From Symsagittifera roscoffensis (Eukaryota > Xenacoelomorpha > Acoela > Convolutidae): DNA of 60,000 nucleotides. The stretch covers positions 21,299,996 to 21,359,995 of the forward strand of contig NC_087066.1 in assembly GCF_963678635.1 (NCBI RefSeq), written 5' to 3'. The position numbers and the translations under genes were made by a program. Numbering within the stretch: the first letter of the stretch is position 1; every line of letters begins with the position of its first letter. The notes under the pieces are model-generated. The model saw nothing but the letters and a program-made list of their open reading frames with translations. It had not been told where the DNA came from and made no database searches. Below, piece after piece: positions 33,228 to 45,528 of this stretch.

Positions 33228-33720
33228 ACTTGCGGGAGCAAGTTTCTTATAATTGAGAACAAGATTTTTTTCCCGTAAACAACTTTTCTTCAACATCTTT
33301 CTTGCTTTTCTAACTTTCTTTATTATTGAAACGTAAAAACTTCCAGGTTCGCTCCCACTTGGACTAAAGGTAACGTTGGCGTCATTGCATCCAAGGTTAG
33401 CTGTTCGAGTCCGGACCGGACCTCACTTTTTTTGAAACTGAAATTGTTTCCGGTTAAAATTGATTTTTTTTTTACAACTGGTGTCGGCTCAAAAGTTGTC
33501 GTCTTTGTTTCCTCTTTGTAAGTTTGGTTTCGTTTCTTAATTACTATTCAAATGTTTTGCTTGGCTTGTTTGCCTAGCAAGAACTTGTGTTGAGACATAC
33601 GGAAATTTCGGTAGACCTATTTTCGAAATTTTTCATTTTTTTCGACTGATGTAAATTTTAAGTTCGTGTTGTTACGCAAGTGATGTGAAGCTCTGCTTCA
33701 GTTCTGTGTTTTGAACTTGA
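33228..33720 (+). mobile_element. Composite repeat with tRNA-like head GGTTCGCTCCC type
   Basis: Starts with ACTTGCGGGAGCAAGT (a small stem-loop), a TTTTTTTCCCGTAAAC run, then a tRNA-like part 33359-33424 with the B box GCTGTTCGAGTCC. It continues with GAAACTGAAATTGTTTCCGG and ends in a tail GATGTGAAGCTCTGCTTC with CTGTGTT. A parallel element is at 47340-48060. Confidence 0.55.
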
Positions 33721-33839
33721 ATATTTGACTTGACTTTTTTGTTTTGCCTTTTTAGTGCTAATTCTGGCGTTTTCTCGACGTGTAGCTTCGCCTCTTTTTT
33801 AAACCATTTTTTCAGATCCAAACTTGTGTTCAAATTTTG

Positions 33840-35000
33840 GGTTGAATAAGATTTAATTTAATGCGAATTTTTCCATTTTTTTTTACAAAAACAAGTCAAT
33901 GTTTTTGCCAAAAAGAAGCATTTATGCTGTTCTTTCACGAATGTGCAAATGGTGCAAAAATAGAAAGGTAAGTTGATTCAGTTTTCTCTAATTGGGTTAT
34001 CTTAATGAAAAAATGGCAATCATAATAGATTCTTGAAATTGATATGTACTTTTTTCATCGAAATTCGTAAGCTCGAAAAGTTTCCAAGAAAATTTTTTCG
34101 GTTACCTTGAGTTCGTTGACACTTTCCATTTTTCTGCTGTCCATGTACATATTTTTATATTTTTAAAGAGTCGATGAACGTAGCTTAGACTCTTATATAT
34201 GTCGTGATATTTTTTTTTCTTTATCAATAAATTACCTATCATAAATTTTTATTGAAATTAAAGGAGCTTCAAGGGCATATATATGCCCTTAAATCTTATA
34301 TATATTGAATTTCAAAACTTGATGTTTTTAAAGAAAACACGTCAGTTTTTTTCTGTTTCTTTGCGTTCATTACTGTTTTCCAAATGTCAGTTGGCTATAT
34401 TTCACGGTTTGACTTATGATTTCTTTGCAAGTTTAGTTTATTTCTTTCTTAAAAGAATGACAAACTCCACTATTGAATAGCAGTGTAAAGGTCACAAAAA
34501 CGTGATCGACTCTGATTTTGAAAATAGAAATTAATTATCAGATTTCCCAGCGAAGTAAAAGTTATATCTGTTGATCCAGTTTTCTCAAATTGGGTTGATT
34601 TTAGTCATAATTTTATCTAGAATTTCAAAGAATTTTAAGACCATCGTTTTTTTTTCTTGGAAATTCGAAAGTTCGGAAGGTTTCCTGGAAATTCGGAAGA
34701 TTTTTCAAATAACAAAACAATTTTTTTTCTTTACTTGCGTTCATTGACTCTTTTCGAATCGTCTCTCGGCTGTTTTTGCGTTTTTTTCCTTCCATGGTGT
34801 CTTTAAAAATTTAAAACGTTCTTTATTAAATACAAGTACAGCTGTCATGAAGGGAGTGATTATTTTTATATAGGTCTTGGTAATTTTTTTTTGTTTTTTT
34901 TTAGCAGTATTTAAATTTTGGCTAGTGTTTGAAGACAGGAAGTTGCTATGGAGCTGTTTTGAAAACGTTAACCTAATTTATCGAGTCGGTCAAATGCCGT
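33840..35000 (+). repeat. Three more macro-repeat copies (33.9-34.9 kb)
   Basis: TTGATCCAG-like modules lie near 33973, 34240 and 34575, and a GAACGTAG hairpin near 34165-34190 (AAGAGTC...GACTCTT). All are + oriented. Long T runs separate them. Confidence 0.55.
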
Positions 35001-35284
35001 AGAGGACAATTTTCTACGTTTTTCAAAGCTTATTACGTTTTGCAAAGTTAATTACCCTTGCGATAAGCAACCGTGTTGCAATCTGGTACTTATTTACCCG
35101 TAAATAACTTTGTTCACAGGACTCTTTTCATCTGGACCTATTTCATGGGAGCCTCTTTGCAACAAGTTTACCGCTACAGAAATATTGTGTGCTTGTTGGC
35201 ATTTGAAATATCTGTCCTGTTCGAAATGTTTTCAAGTAACGGTTGTAATTTTACCAACTCGATTTATTAAAACTTAATGTTTTT

Positions 35285-36760
35285 TTATTCGATTTAAATA
35301 GTTCGGCCCATATTATATCGGCTTAGTGCAATGATATGGCGTTGTTTAATGAGCAACAAAAATTGGTGCCTGTTTGTATTGAAGGTGATGGGGTTTTAAC
35401 AATTTTTTTTATTAGTTAAGTCTTTAAAGTTTCATTTTTTGTTTTCATTTTTTTTTTCGGTTTAAGTTTCGGCCTGTATTATATCGGCTTATTGGCCTCA
35501 GATTGCGTCGTTTGATGAGCAAAAAATTTTTTGTGTGCGTCCGTGTGTGTGTATTGAAGAGTATTGGGCTTTAACAACTTTTTAATTAGTTTTTATGTCT
35601 TTTTTACGCTTGCGATTAGCAAGAGTTGTTAAATCGGAAGTTGACTTTTTTTTCGGGTTAACAACTAGTTGAACAAAATTAGTTGAATCACTTATGTGTG
35701 TGAACTATCTGGGTGGGTACTAGCTTACCAATAACTACTGAGTGGGCAATAGTTACTCAGAGGATAGTTTCAGGGGACTTGAAACTTTTTAAAGTTGTTT
35801 ATAAAATCAGTTTGTTTTTGCTCAACTGGTGTCTGCTCAAAGGTTTTCGGCCTTGTTTCCGCTTCGTAAAATTGTTTAGTTTCTAATTTCATTTTTCGGC
35901 AGCATAAGTAAGGACTATATTCTATCGGCTTAGTGGCCTAATTTTGCGTCGTTCGACAAGCAAAAGTGTTGTTTATTTGTGATTTTTTCAAAAAAATTTC
36001 AGTAAACTCAAACAATTTTTTTTTCAAAATTTGAAATTCCCAACCTTATACTTGGGGGCTATCAGAGTACTCTCACAGGTTGCAAACCTTCTATCTATCC
36101 AATTATTTCTGTTCAAATCTTTGTAGTTTTCCAGATATGACGTTTTTGTGATTTTTTTGCAAAGTTTATCAGAAAACTCAACTTTGATTTTTTTTTTCAA
36201 TTTCAAATTCCTAACCCTGTAGTTGGGTGCTGTCTGGGTACTCATAGGGATTGTAAATCTAGCATCCAAATATGACTTCTCAAATCCTTGTAGTTATCGA
36301 GATATGAGGGCTTTTTTATGATTTTTCCTAAATTTTCAGTTAACTTAGGTTTTCAAAAATTCACACAATTTAAGTATCCCAACCCTGTAATTGGGTGCTG
36401 CTAGGCTACTCCCAGGAGCTGCAAATGTTGCCTCCAAATATGACCACTCAAATCTTTGTACTTTTCGAGATGACGGAAAATAGGAATTAAAAAATTTTAT
36501 AAAATGAAATTACCAACCATGTAATTGGGTGCTGTCAGAGTACACTAAAAGCCTGCAGATCTGGTTTTCAATATAAGCGGTTTTTCATGAGTTGTCAAAA
36601 ATTCGAAAAACCGGAGGTGCGTTACACGCTTGTAACTTTTAACTCTTAATTTTTTTTCGGCTCCTTTTAATTGTTTTTGGCCTTATAAATTTAGGCCTAT
36701 GTTAGCCTATATTATATCGGCTTAGTGGCCTCATATTGCGTCGTTCGAGGAACGGAAGTT
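35285..36760 (+). repeat. ATTATATCGGCTTAGTGG repeat, four copies
   Basis: TATTATATCGGCTTAGTGG or close variants occur near 35309, 35478, 35913 and 36709, followed by TTGCGTCGTTCGA-like text. GGCTTAGTGG resembles an A box and CGTTCGAGGAAC a B box, so this may be another tRNA-like head. The last copy leads to a tail at about 37005-37060 (GGCCGAAGATCAGCTACGCC, TTAGTGTTAATT). Confidence 0.5.
36020..36600 (+). repeat. Four degenerate tandem units of ~160 bp
   Basis: Units contain CCCAACCCTGTAATTGGGTGCTG-like text, a GAGTACTC word, a run ending TGCAAA and AAATCTTTGTAGTTTTCGAGATATGA. They start near 36030, 36190, 36370 and 36505. The copies are quite diverged, so the array is old. Confidence 0.65.
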
Positions 36761-37059
36761 CTCTTTGTGTGTATGTGTTATGAGGGCGAGTGAATTCAAT
36801 AACTTTTGATAAGTCTTGTTGAGTTTTTTTCAAGTTAAAGGGTTTCTGCCAAGGTATTTTTGGCTTTATTATCGCTTGGTTAGATTTGTTTGCTAATTTC
36901 ATATTCTATTGTCTTGGCACATTTTTGTTTCGAAACTAGCCTTATTCATTTAGATAGATCTAGGTTTTCGACATTTTCGATTTTTTTTTCAACAGCGGCT
37001 TTCTTGTTTTGTATCGCACGTGGCCGAAGATCAGCTACGCCTTAGTGTTAATTTACTTT

Positions 37060-37340
37060 TCATTGATAGCCGTGAACGTAGTGAATACTCTTATGTAGGT
37101 CTTGGTGATTGGTTTTTCAGGAAAAGTCCTAAAGAATTTTTCAATTTCAGCTGAGTTCATATGCTGAAAGATAGCAATTTATGCTCTTCAATGATAAAAG
37201 CAGAAATGGCCCGAAAAAGTAAAAACTTCTAGTTTCGGAAATAGATTTTAGTTAATAGATTTTCCAGCGAAATAAAGCTTGCCTATTGTTACAGTTTTGT
37301 AAACTTTTTCAGTGTTATCGAAAAGGTTAAATCATTAAAG
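37060..37340 (+). repeat. Macro-repeat copy (37.1 kb)
   Basis: GTGAACGTAGTGAATACTCTTA is followed by GGTTTTTCAGGAAAAGTCC, an AATTTCAGC segment and a degraded CCAGCGAAATAAAG module. Confidence 0.55.
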
Positions 37341-38640
37341 AGTCTTGAAGCTGGATTACGAACATTTTGATTTGAATGAAGCACCGAATTCTGCGAGGAA
37401 AACAAAAAGCACCGGATTTTGGGTGAAAACTATATAAAAACTTAAACAAACCCGAAGACAAAGTTCAATGGTCGGAACAAAAATTTCAATGAATTATTTT
37501 AGTCGAGAACTTAAATTTGACATCGATAAACGTAAAATTGAGAACACTATTCAACGTAAAATTTTTCTTAGAGCATCCACCAGCAACAAAATTTGAAATG
37601 GCTTTCAGATTAAAATGAATATTGATACTCCTTCCAGCAAGTGTTCAAATGGTGGTAACAGAAGGCGAGCCGCAGTCGACCAAAGCGGTCAGTTTAAATA
37701 AAAACCCCTGGAAGCTTCATTTCTATTACTGTGTTAAATGGTATCTGGAGTAGTCAATGAAAATGTATATATATTTTTGGAAACTAGTTAAGTATATGTA
37801 CTTGTCTTTTTTTTTAACTCACCAAGTTGGCCTGTAGAACCACTGTAGTAAAGCATTGCGTGTTTAAATTAATATCGTGTCAAATATCTGCCAATTCGGA
37901 TATAAAAAGCTTTTTGCCCATTTTTTTTTAAGTAAGAAGAGTGAGTGAGTTCTTAATGCATGCAATTTAGAATCCACATTGAAACTGAAGTTTATATCAG
38001 TCTGAATTTCCACTAAAGCGCTGTTGACGCGTTCTATTTAATTTCATTTTGGGTTTTCTAGTCCGGTAAGCACCAACTGATTCGTTTCCGTTATGCTGTT
38101 ACTGTAAAAGAAGCTCAACAAACTTCGATTTCAATCCTTTGCTGCTGTTATCTCTAACCGTTTGACCAAATGAATACAATGTGCTGAAGGCCATTTTTGG
38201 AGACTGTCAGAGAAATTACTGTGTCGATTGTTGAAACCCGAAGCACAAACGTTTGCACAAGAACTAGAAGTGACTTACTATTGATTTTCAGAAGCACAGA
38301 AATTCAGGTACTGGTCTTTTCTTTCTATTGTTAAACCGTCTCTGTCGTAGGTGAGTTTTTCTTCCAAACTACTGAAAACTTCAACTCAAACTTTGTACCT
38401 GATATTTTTGATCCATATAGCAGGTGCCGATAGCATAGATAGTGGAGCGGATGACTAAACAATGTGCTGATATCCTTATGTCCCTGGTTTGTCTACCGTT
38501 CGGCGGAGGAGAAATTTCAGCTTCTTATTTTTGCTTGCTTTTTAAGCTCATTTTCGTGACCATGTCGTTTTCTAGCTTCGGAACATTTTTCTTTCGACTA
38601 CTTTCATAAAAAATAACGGAATTTTTGTGCTCGAGGTGTT
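37341..38640. other. No gene seen; one tRNA-like fragment
   Basis: AT-rich DNA. At about 38425-38510 a segment (GATAGCATAGATAGTGGAGCGG and CTGGTTTGTCTACCGTTCGG) looks like a decayed tRNA head. No exon recognised. Confidence 0.35.
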
Positions 38641-38644
38641 TTTA

Positions 38645-39085
38645 AGAGCCATGAACGTAGTGCATACTCGTATATAGGTCTTGGTGATTTTTTTCAGGAA
38701 AAGTCTTAAAATTTGTTCAGGCTCAAATTTACTTTTCGTGGTTTGACTTCTGATTTCTTTTTAAGTTCAGTTCATTTCTTTTCGAACAGCGAAAGTGTAA
38801 AAGTCACGAAAAACGTGGTCGACTTCTAGTTTCGAAAGTGGATATTGATTTTCAGCGGAATACAAATTTCACCTAATAATCCAGTTTTTATTTTTCAAAT
38901 TGGGTTTGTTTTATCAAAAAGTAACATTTTTAATTTTTCTTGGCGTTCAAAGAGGTTTAATTTCATCTATTTTTTTATTTTGAAATTGGACAATTGAAGT
39001 TTTTTCAAAAAACAGGTCTTCTTTTTTCTGATTCCTTTTGTACATTTATCTTTTCCAACTGTCTGTTGCCTACGGTTGAATTTTT
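38645..39085 (+). repeat. Well-preserved macro-repeat copy (38.65 kb)
   Basis: Runs through the hairpin (AAGAGCCATGAACGTAGTGC), GGTCTTGGTGATTTTTTTC, AGGAAAAGTCTTAAAATTTG, a GAACAGCGAAAGTGTAAAAG word, CACGAAAAACGTGG and a TAATCCAG module, and ends CTTTTCCAACTGTCTGTTG. Confidence 0.65.
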
Positions 39086-39604
39086 GATTTACATGACGGT
39101 TTTTTGATAAAACTATTTATACGTAAATTTTCTATTGCGATGGGAAGCTTTAATTCGTGACCGACTAAAAGTAATTCACGTTTTTTCGCGCCATTTGTTT
39201 TGCAGAGCGTAATTTTTTTCCACTTGGAAAATGAATACGAAGTGAACTTAACAAATTAAAAGTCAAGCTGCCAAGATGAAAAATTGAGCTTGAACAGATA
39301 AAGTTTAGAAAGGGCTAATTGATATAAATTTTGCGTCAGTTCCAGACTTGATTTGAGATGCAATGACTTCTAAGGTTTAACAGTAGTCAGACAATCGGTT
39401 TGGAGCTGTCAAATTTTATCCGTTGAAAATTAGTTTGTTATAAGCTAACCAAATCAGATATTTTTTTTAATAGGCAGATGTCAGTGGTCAGAAAATAATG
39501 AATGGCGTGAAGTCATAGTATGAAAAGTGGCAGTTAGTTTAATTCATTACTCTGTGTTCTATTGGCTTTAGTTTGTTGCCTAGTGTTACATTTTTTTCAA
39601 TTGG

Positions 39605-39780
39605 CCTGGGAGCAGATGAGAGGATGCGAAACTCGTAATTTCCCCGTCGGCAATTCGATACCGGCCCATAGAAAATGAACCTTGAAATATATAAACGTAT
39701 TTCGCTTTCTTGCAATTTAACAGATTATTTTTGCCGTTTTATCGCTTGTGTTTTCGAAGTGCAGCTTTGCCTATGATCAA
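39605..39780 (+). mobile_element. SINE with GCAGATGAGAGG-type head and hairpin tail
   Basis: A-box-like AGCAGATGAGAGGATGCG and B-box GGCAATTCGATACCGGCCC, followed by a tail TTTTCGAAGTGCAGCTTTGCC. The best preserved example of the second head type. Confidence 0.55.
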
Positions 39781-40239
39781 TTTTTGTGGTCTGAAGCTTT
39801 TGTGGTTTTTGAAGCTTCAAGTTCATTCACGAAGACGAAAGCAAAGTTACGCTTTCAGAAAACAGCTTCACTTTAATTTTTTAGTTGAATTTTAGTTTTA
39901 ATCTTTCAAGTAGATTGAAGCAGGGAAGTACTGATTTCTTAGACTCATCTAAAAATGCCAATACTGAAAGCTTTTGATTCGCTTTTTTTTGGAATTCTTC
40001 AATTTTTAGTTTTTTTATGCAACAGTATTGCAACGGGGTCCCAGAGTTTTCTCCCGGAATTAACTTTTTCCACAGGATGACGAAGAATCATGCTCCAACA
40101 AATCTCGCTTATCTTTATAATTTGAGAGGGGCTTTTGGAGTTTTTGCTTTTCATGAAAAACGTTGGGAGATCTAGTTTTTTCAGACATTTTAAATAAAAA
40201 TTTTCAACTTAGCGGCTTTTGTCTTTTTTTCTGTCGGCC

Positions 40240-40320
40240 AGTTCGCCGTTGTCTTGTTGTATCGCAAGTGGTGCTAAACTCCGCTTTGCCTCTGTGTTAA
40301 TTCGTTGTCAGTTGGTTTTT
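40240..40320 (+). repeat. Isolated SINE tail
   Basis: GTATCGCAAGTGGTGCTAAAC with CCGCTTTGCCTCTGTGTTAA is the common tail without a clear head nearby. Confidence 0.5.
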
Positions 40321-41106
40321 TTGGTTAGTTAAAGTGATGCGAGCATTATGGGCGGTGTTTTAAAATTTTCTGTGTATTTTTTCTTGATCTAAATTTTGTA
40401 AAATGTCGCGCTCTAGCTACAGTATCATCATTAAAAAGTTTTTGTTTTACTGAAGGTATTTTTTGCATCAAACAATGCTACATGCGCTTTTTGCTCCGCT
40501 AGCTCTGAAATTAAAAGGGGACGCATTTGCTTTGCTTCAGAAGTATTTATAATATATCCCAACATAAAATAACCAAATGTGAACACCGAAAAGGTTAAAA
40601 CATTTGTGCCGTTAGACTAACCTACCAAACATAGATAGAGTATGTAGTGGTGCAAGTAAAACCTTCGGAGTAACACGTTATATTGTGTCTCTGTTCAGGC
40701 AGTAGTAGCTGTGTTTAATATCCAAATAAGACGGAAAATACCCAATGTGGTTAGACCATTTTAATGCATTGCTTTGTACGATTACTGTTTGTAGGCTTAA
40801 AAGCCCCAATGGCCCAATTTGCTTATCTGTGAGGCTTCAATATTGAGTACATAAATGTGAAGTTTTCTCAAAATTAGATGATTTTTGTTCACACTCAATT
40901 GGTTTATAATATTAAGCTTTAATCGGATTAGCGAACTTGGCGATATTTAAAAATAGCCATATTTTATATATTTTTATAATCATTTACTCAGTTTTTTGGA
41001 TCCGTTTGATTCAAATACTTAATCATCTTTACCGATAATCGTTTTCTTCATATCAGTTCTAATTATTTTAAAACTTAAATTAAGAATCATTTAGTCGTCT
41101 TTAACC
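40321..41106. other. AT-rich stretch upstream of second FLYWCH exon
   Basis: No repeat module or exon recognised. It presumably holds the promoter of the gene starting at 41107. I saw no clear core promoter element close to the ATG. Confidence 0.35.
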
Positions 41107-41362
41107 ATGGTCGAAATTAGCTGGGGTCTGTCTCAGAAAAACCAGCGCACCCTTATAATAGACGGGCATTCTTTTACCAAGAAAACTACAACACTCACCA
41201 CCCAGCACTGGAAATGTGCCAAGTGGAAGTCGTTAAGGTGTCGAAAAACGGCAGTGACTTCGGGGTTCGAACTGGTCGCGACTAGAAATGAACACAGCCA
41301 TGAGATTATTGATATTCGTCCTAAGAACCCGAATAAACGCAAGCGTAAACGAAATATAACAG
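41107..41362 (+). CDS. Second FLYWCH-type zinc-finger exon with basic tail
   Basis: ATG at 41107 opens a frame with a FLYWCH-like fold: the aromatic pair in DGHSFTKK, HWKCAKWKSLRC supplying two cysteines, and NEHSH at the end supplying the histidines. A lysine/arginine run (NKRKRKR) follows and could be a nuclear localisation signal. The likely donor is ACAG/GTGATT after 41362, leaving phase 1, the same phase as the FLYWCH exon at 24064. The next strong acceptor in phase is at 42472, directly before the NUDT9 start, which would make a FLYWCH-NUDT9 fusion; it may instead join an exon I did not find. The donor resembles the GGTGATTTTTTTC of the macro-repeat. Confidence 0.6.
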
Positions 41363-42471
41363 GTGATTTTTTTCCGACCAGTGGATGTTTTGTTCATGAA
41401 ATATACGTATTCCTTTGGACTAGAGAACCGAATAGTCTGCAGGATTTTACTCAAGTAGCAGTTCCATCTTTCAAATTCCGGGCCAAGTAAATTTTGGAAG
41501 AGTGAGCTATGAAACTGAGAAGGAAAGATTCCTCAGTGAGATTGAAACCGCAATATCAAGAATTTTAGTCATCAAAAAGCTTCCAAATTGGTTGTTTGCG
41601 AATAAAAAGTTTTTCTTATGTTTCACAATTTAATTTGAGGACTTGCCTTTGATTTCGTGCAAAAAAATTAACTTTTTGGTCAATGATTTCGAAAAGCTGA
41701 AAACTTATCTTTCAATTTTGACTTAATTTTATCAAACTATCCAAGAAGCTGATTTTTTAAAGTGATACGGTCGAGCACAAATCAATGATAAATCATCTGC
41801 ATACCTTTCGTTTTAGATTAAACACTATGTCTATTTTCAGTCCTTGGTATGTAAATTTTAAAATGATATTCAGGTTCAAAAACTGAACGGAAGCAAATTT
41901 TGATTCAAGTCATTTTTATGATGTTCGTACGCGACCAAGTTAAAGCTCTTTTTCGTGAACAATTTGAAACCGTGTGATTAAATTTCGTTAATTTGCAATT
42001 TTGCTCCTAATTTTACGATGGGAAATTACTGCAGAAAAATTAAAGGCTTGTATTTTTTTCTCATAAAAGATATTTTTGAAACATAAGTCTGAATCAGCTC
42101 CTCGAAATTCTCGAGTAGTTGATATAACTCAATTATAATCTAGTCGCCTTGCGATAAAACGATTTTCGTTATGCTTTTCTGTTGTATTCACTCACCCAAA
42201 TTTAGCTTGCTAGGAGATGGAATAGTTTTGGATCTATTTTATGTTCATGTTTCGAAGTGCTCGAATAAGAGAAGAAATGGCAAGTTATTTACTGTTATAA
42301 GTTACGTACTGTTATATATCTACGTATACTTGTTATTAAGTTCGAGCGCTTTTCCGTGTTTTGATTTACGCAATTCTGTAACTTTCATCCCCCCCCCCCT
42401 TATTGTCCCCTAAAATAGTTAGCAAGTTCCAATGGGGTCTCAGTTCTATTTCTCGTTTTTTTTCTGCTCAG

Positions 42472-42473
42472 GT
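42472..42473 (+). promoter_or_regulatory. Splice acceptor directly before NUDT9 ATG
   Basis: The pyrimidine-rich tract and CAG end at 42471, and only GT separates them from the ATG at 42474. This implies a spliced leader, a 5' UTR intron or an upstream coding exon. Confidence 0.6.
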
Positions 42474-45400
42474 ATGTCAGGGGGGAGCAAAAAAGCGAGG
42501 GAGGAGCAGGATGAAATAGTGGTTATGGACGAGTACCCTAAACCAGTGCTTCTGAAGAACAGCAAGTATCTGGCCAGATATCCAGTGCCAAAGGAGAAAA
42601 AGTCGTGGCAGGTACATACATTGTTCCGCATCGGTTCCGTCGTGTTCATTCTTGTTCATAATTAAACTTAATTGGCATTTCAATTCTAGTACAGCACTAC
42701 AGCCACAAAGCCTTGCAACATTTTATCACGAAAACGGTATATTGATCCCATAATTGCAAAACAATATCTCAAACCACGAACGCAATTGACAAATTTTCAT
42801 GCTAAAAAGCTAAATACTCAACCTAAAAGTTGTCCTTGTTGGCTCATCATTTCTTCCTTCAGTGGATGATGATGGCTCCTAATTCAGAGTACTCAACAAT
42901 ATCTTAGCCTAGTGCTTCCAAGACTTTTAATAATCGGGTTAAATAATCCAAATACATCTGTCGCCTGGCTAATGTGCCTTTTCTTACAGTTGGAGTACCC
43001 AGGTTATGCGCCCATACTGTATAGTGCGCAGGAGTTGTTCACGAAGCCGCGTGACACAATGCAGCAGAAGTTCAATTTGATGGAGAAGGTGAAGGCGGAC
43101 GGGGGGTATGAGAAGAACATGCTGTACTATCCCCCCATATGGGCTGACCCAGAACTACTAGGAATGACAATGTAAGTCACAGTCGTGGTTTCGTGTAAAT
43201 TTTCGTCTGAGGCCTGTATTTTTTGCAACAATGTAGTGATTATAGTGATTTGAGAAGATGCTAGCAATTATTTAGTAGCCATGATTGAATGATAGCAGTA
43301 TAACTATTGAGCATTTGTTGCTGGAAATCAACTGTTCCGCAAAAAACATACATGAGTATCAATATATGAATGCGCTCCATTATGTTTGAATGTTTTTCTG
43401 GCAAATGAAAAATTGCAATTTAACTTTATAGGAATGACAGGGATATGTACTTCAAGTTCAATGACAGGGCAAAAGTTCCTTATCATCCAATGCACGGTGT
43501 AAGTAGACAAGGTCAAAAGAAATGTTTTAGTAGTTTAACAAACTACCATTTAGTTTCAATAACCTCTATCTTTCAGCCTGACAAGACCACAGAAGTGAAC
43601 AGAATCTCGTATCTAGGCACTTATCAGCTTGATCCGATCACAGGGGCTCCTCTGAACCCAAGTGGGCGCACTGGCATGGTGGGCAGGGGACTGTTGGGCA
43701 AATATGGACCCAACCATGCGGCCGATCCAGTTGTCACCTGGTGAGTGGAATCACCACGTTGACAATCTGGAATTGAATAACGTTGAAAATTAGTTTTAGT
43801 ATTAGCAGGCGCGCATAAAGAGTTTTTTCGAGGTGGTGGTTTTTTTTTCAAAAAAAAATTGGAACTAAAACATTAATGACCTCACAAAATGACCTTTTAA
43901 GGCGTTTTTGCATGGTTCACCTCACAAATTTAAGGTATATTGGCACCATTGGAAAAGTTTTAGCGCAAATTTTCCAAATTTTGGTAAAATAGTACCAAAA
44001 GGATACCAGTTGCGTGGGTGAGGAATCGAATGCCCCGCCCTACCCTAAATTCTCCTTATTTAGGTTTGGGTACTCACTGTGAAAAAAAGTTTTTTTTTTA
44101 ATGGTTCAAGTGTACATGTACTTTTTACCAGCATATTATTGTCTCTTCTATAACGATGAGTCATGAATTTTGTATGATGTTACAGTTTCTCCACAAAAAG
44201 TGGTCCTAAGACTCTGAAGCTGGCTCTCATCTCCAGACAAGACACGAAAGAGTTTGCTCTCCCGGGAGTAAGTTTGCTACTAATAGAACCCGTCAGAAAC
44301 CCCTCATTTGAAGTTCGATTGGTCCGAGGGTTTTCGATCCGATTGTTATTTCCAGAGGCCACAATCAGTAGTAATTAACTTAACGTGTAATTAACTTTTA
44401 AGTGAACTGGACCAGGAGGTTTTGACAAACTGAGAATGCTTGCGTCAATGCATTCAATAGAGGCGGGAAGACGAGCTTGGAAAATTTTTCAAAATTTGAA
44501 TATTGTTCTTAACGTCCAAATCAGTTTTTAAGAGTAATGACGTAGTGTAGTGATGACTCTTATATAGGTCTTACTGATTTTTTTTTCAGGAACTCTTAAA
44601 GTGTGTAATAACTACAGATGTGCATTCATACATATTGACTTTTAACGATTCGTGCTGGCATAATTTTGCGGAAGATGATCGATTCAACAGAAGTGTCTTC
44701 TTTGCAGGGTATGGTGGACCCTGGGGAGAATGAGTTGTCGGGCACTGCTATCAGGGAGTTCTGTGAGGAGGCGATCGAGGGAGATGAAACTGGTGCCCTG
44801 TCACCCCAGGAGAAGAAAAAGCGGAGGGCGGAGATTGTGAAGAGATTCGTACAGCACAAACAGATGGAGGAACCTGTGAGTATGAATCCTCATGTCCAAA
44901 GGACCATAATCACAAAGATTTTGAACCAATCAACGTTATGAATACTGAATCCTGATTGGCTAACTTAATTGCCGGCCACTAGTGAGTTTTAAAAATAAGA
45001 AATTGTAGCTTTAACTTTCCTTTACTCTTGACACCATAAATTTCGGAATAACTACAGCGCATGTTTTTCTGCGAATGAGGCAAAACAATATCCAAACTTA
45101 GCAAGTGCACTGCAATAGAGCTTCTATGCTTTTGAACACAGCATAGTTTGATCTATGTAATCGAAGTTAATTCCTGCTTATATGAAGTCTCGCTATTCTT
45201 TCCCAAAGCTTGAATCATGTTTTTTTTTCTGCAGATCATCTCGAAGGTGGTGGATGACCCTCGAAATACGGACAATGCGTGGATGGAAACGCAAGCCTTC
45301 TGGTTTCATTTCGCCACCGAAGACGACCTCGGCCGCAAATTGCAGGCAGGAGACGACGCTGTGGGCGCTCAGTGGGTGGACTTAGATGCCGATTTTGACA

Positions 45401-45528
45401 TAAACTGTTTATATGCAGACCACTCAGAGATTGTTATTCAACTGTTCAGAGAAATCGGAAAAGGAAAAGCTGACTCGAAGGAGTTTTCTGACTTGGTTAT
45501 ACCGAATAGCGTACAAGCCAAACTGTAA
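42474..45528 (+). CDS. NUDT9: NUDT9-type ADP-ribose pyrophosphatase, 7 exons
   Basis: Exons 42474-42611, 42990-43171, 43432-43498, 43577-43740, 44186-44267, 44708-44875 and 45235-45528 join in phase, all with GT/AG junctions, giving 364 residues (human NUDT9 is 350). The enzyme family splits ADP-ribose into AMP and ribose 5-phosphate. The family signature GRTGMVGRGLLGKYGPNHAADP lies in exon 4. The Nudix box in exon 6 reads GMVDPGE, then seven residues, then REFCEEA; its catalytic glutamates are present, unlike the human TRPM2 NUDT9H domain, where the REF and box residues are altered. Exon 7 carries DDPRNTDNAWMET and AGDDA, typical of NUDT9. The N-terminus shows no mitochondrial presequence. 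A strong acceptor (TTTTTTTCTGCTCAG) ends at 42471, two bases before the ATG, so an upstream exon exists. No channel-like exons are visible, so a stand-alone enzyme is more likely than a TRPM2 tail. Confidence 0.92.
44520..44600 (+). repeat. Macro-repeat hairpin module inside NUDT9 intron 5
   Basis: GACGTAGTGTAGTGATGACTCTTATATAGG followed by TTTTTTTTCAGGAACTC. The CAG looks like a splice acceptor but lies 120 bases upstream of the real one at 44707. Confidence 0.5.
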
